From Pseudooceanicola algae (lineage in GTDB: Bacteria > Pseudomonadota > Alphaproteobacteria > Rhodobacterales > Rhodobacteraceae), in assembly GCF_003590145.2 (NCBI RefSeq), contig NZ_CP060436.1, positions 1,956,001-2,020,000 on the forward strand: a stretch of DNA of 64,000 nt. Reading direction: 5' to 3'. The notes under the pieces were generated by a model. That model was not told where the DNA came from. It made no database searches and worked only from the letters and a program-made list of their open reading frames with translations. Position 1 is the stretch's first letter. Each line of letters starts with the position of its first letter. Positions 63,301-64,000 of this stretch are shown piece after piece. The position numbers and the translations under genes were made by a program.

Positions 63301-63897
63301 GGCCATTTCGACGAAACCGCGTTCGGTCTGGCGTTCCGCCAGCGGCAACCCGTCTTCTTCGGGGTGGCGCTGCAATTCGACATAAAGCCGATCCGGGAAG
63401 GCGGCGGCAAGGCGGCTCATAAGCGCCTGCGCCTCGGGGCGGTTGCCGTTCTGCAGCAATTGCCCCACCGGGCCCAGCGCCCCGCCCGACAGGCAGATCA
63501 GCCCGCCCGCGTGGGCTTCAAGCTCTTCCAGCGTGACATGGGGCAGCTCTCCGCGATGCGCGATATAGAGGCAGGAGTTCAGCTTCATCAGGTTTTCGTA
63601 ACCGGATTCGTCCTGGGCCAGCAGAACCACCGGCGCGGGGGGCCTGGGACGTTCGCCCGGCTCGGGGCGGTGCCATTGCAGATCGACCTGGCAGCCGATG
63701 ATCGGCTGCACCCCGGCCCCGGCAAGGGTGACGGAAAACTCAAGGGCCGCGAACATGTTGTTCGTGTCGGTCATGGCAAGGGCCGGCATCCCGGAGGCTT
63801 CGCAAAGCGCCGGCAGCTTCTTCAGCCGCAGGGCGCCTTCCAGCAGGGAATATTCGGTATGGGTGCGGAGGTGGATGAATCGGGGGGCGCTGCTCAT
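60391..63897 (-). CDS. dnaE: DNA polymerase III alpha subunit
   Basis: 1168 residues; the main replicative polymerase. The PHP domain opens at FIHLRTHTEYSLLEGALRL. The catalytic core has the Asp pair PDFDIDFCMDRR near residue 400, and GPGRGSGAGSLVAYAL ahead of it. The tail contains the OB-fold (LSGIVTGKQERKSARGNR). The predicted start is ATG 63897, with the PHP motif beginning 8 residues on. The remaining 100 bp to the end of the window hold nothing certain. Confidence 0.94.
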   Translation of the reverse strand: MSSAPRFIHLRTHTEYSLLEGALRLKKLPALCEASGMPALAMTDTNNMFAALEFSVTLAGAGVQPIIGCQVDLQWHRPEPGERPRPPAPVVLLAQDESGYENLMKLNSCLYIAHRGELPHVTLEELEAHAGGLICLSGGALGPVGQLLQNGNRPEAQALMSRLAAAFPDRLYVELQRHPEEDGLPLAERQTERGFVEMAYAMDLPLVATNDVYFPKPAMYEAHDALICIADGAYVDQQQPRRRLTAQHYFKSPQEMATLFADLPEAIENTVEIARRCAFMAYRRDPILPKFADDEVAELRRMANEGLQKRLAVIPHAVSVEDYQKRLDFELGIIEGMGFPGYFLIVADFIQWAKDHDIPVGPGRGSGAGSLVAYALTITDLDPLRYSLLFERFLNPERVSMPDFDIDFCMDRREEVIRYVQEKYGRDKVGQIITFGALLSKAAVRDIGRVLQMPYGQVDRLSKLIPVEGVKPVSIEKALLDEPRLAEEARNEEVVDRLLKYGMQVEGLLRNASTHAAGVVIGDRPLDHLVPLYQDPRSDMPATQFNMKWVEQAGLVKFDFLGLKTLTVIQNAIEQIHASGRPLHVAADGTQLYEPAPGAENQINLIPLEDEKTYDLYARAKTVAVFQVESTGMMDALKQMKPTCIEDIVALVALYRPGPMENIPVYCEVKNGKREITSVHPTIDHILEETQGIIVYQEQVMQIAQVMGGYSLGGADLLRRAMGKKIKEAMDAERPKFEKGAAANGVDKKKATEVFDLLEKFANYGFNKSHAAAYAVVSYQTAWLKANHPVEFMAGVMNCDIHLTDKLGIYFQEVKKALDLPYTPPCVNRSDATFKVRDGALVYALGALKNVGVEAMKLVVEGRDGRPFATLYDVARRVELKKVGKRPLEMLARAGAFDELDRNRRRVFDSLDALVAYSAAIWEQKNSNQVSLFGEAGDDLPEPRLSPVNDWLPAERLAEEFKAIGFYLSGHPLDDYMGALRRKQVKTLDEVAKLAEGGALVAKLSGIVTGKQERKSARGNRFAFAQLSDPTGAYEVTIFSDTLDQCRDFLENGEKVVLTVEATMESDQLRLLARGIVPMDGVVADAGAIGLKIFLSETDGVSAVQEVLKRANDTVRGVQKGPIHFCLVNASLPGGGEVEMKANEGYPVTPEIKGALKSLPGILAVEEI

Positions 63898-64000
63898 CGC
63901 GCGACCCTATGCCCGGCCCGGCAGCGCGGCAAGATCGCAGACCGGCGTTTTCGGCGCGCCCTTGTGGCGGGCCAGGGTCACCGTTAACTCAACCCCTTGA

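Overview
The window looks like chromosomal DNA of a GC-rich alphaproteobacterium, most likely Rhodobacteraceae (Roseobacter-type). The clues are the hisS-hisZ-hisG order with a short-form HisG, a B12-dependent ribonucleotide reductase (nrdJ), a DUF1489 gene, Liv-type and Dpp-type transporters each beside LysR regulators, and a short inverted repeat of a kind I associate with this family. I name no species: there is no rRNA, and I saw no tRNA.

Layout. (1) 1-1300: two small exported proteins and a membrane-anchored LuxR-type regulator. (2) 1300-13700: a catabolic and transport region. It holds a 3-hydroxyacyl-CoA dehydrogenase, a GMC oxidoreductase with a divergent LysR gene, and a leftward operon livK-livG-livF-livH-livM followed by a 3-hydroxyisobutyrate-type dehydrogenase and an iron alcohol dehydrogenase. 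A second LysR gene diverges from livK. (3) 13979-15301: a BON-MscS channel. (4) 15958-23754: a LysR gene divergent from a compact operon of HAD phosphatase, two Dpp-type permeases, solute-binding protein, metallophosphoesterase and fused double ATPase, probably an uptake-and-dephosphorylation system. (5) 23771-28612: a decayed transposase, then a large P460-like multihaem cytochrome with six CXXCH motifs and a serine hydrolase. (6) 28613-31350: short tandem repeats, a ribbon-helix-helix regulator with a PHB-depolymerase-type esterase, and a chimeric pseudogene made from a metallophosphoesterase and a PLD-domain protein.

(7) 31354-53287 is the highlight: an apparently complete Tn7-like transposon of about 21.9 kb. 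It is bounded by perfect 28-bp inverted repeats, with further copies of a 19-bp TnsB-like binding motif just inside both ends. A tnsA-like/tnsB/tnsC operon lies at the left end and a TnsD-sized TniQ protein at the right end. The right repeat ends 16 bp from the stop codon of nrdJ, so the 3' end of nrdJ is the likely attachment site. The cargo is mainly a defence island: a PD-(D/E)XK nuclease with an overlapping HEPN gene, an AbiJ-NTD4/AbiJ-NTD3-like pair, and a 1318-residue SMC-like ATPase with a HEPN-like motif and a degenerate S24/LexA-like region. It also carries an SDR enzyme, a MATE exporter with a small overlapping partner, and two IS66 remnants. I see no CRISPR array or cas gene in it.

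(8) 53304-63897 is core genome: nrdJ, DUF1489, a small conserved-looking protein, hisG, hisZ, hisS, a SlyX-like gene and dnaE.

All functional assignments come from reading motifs and family resemblance by eye; no database search was run.
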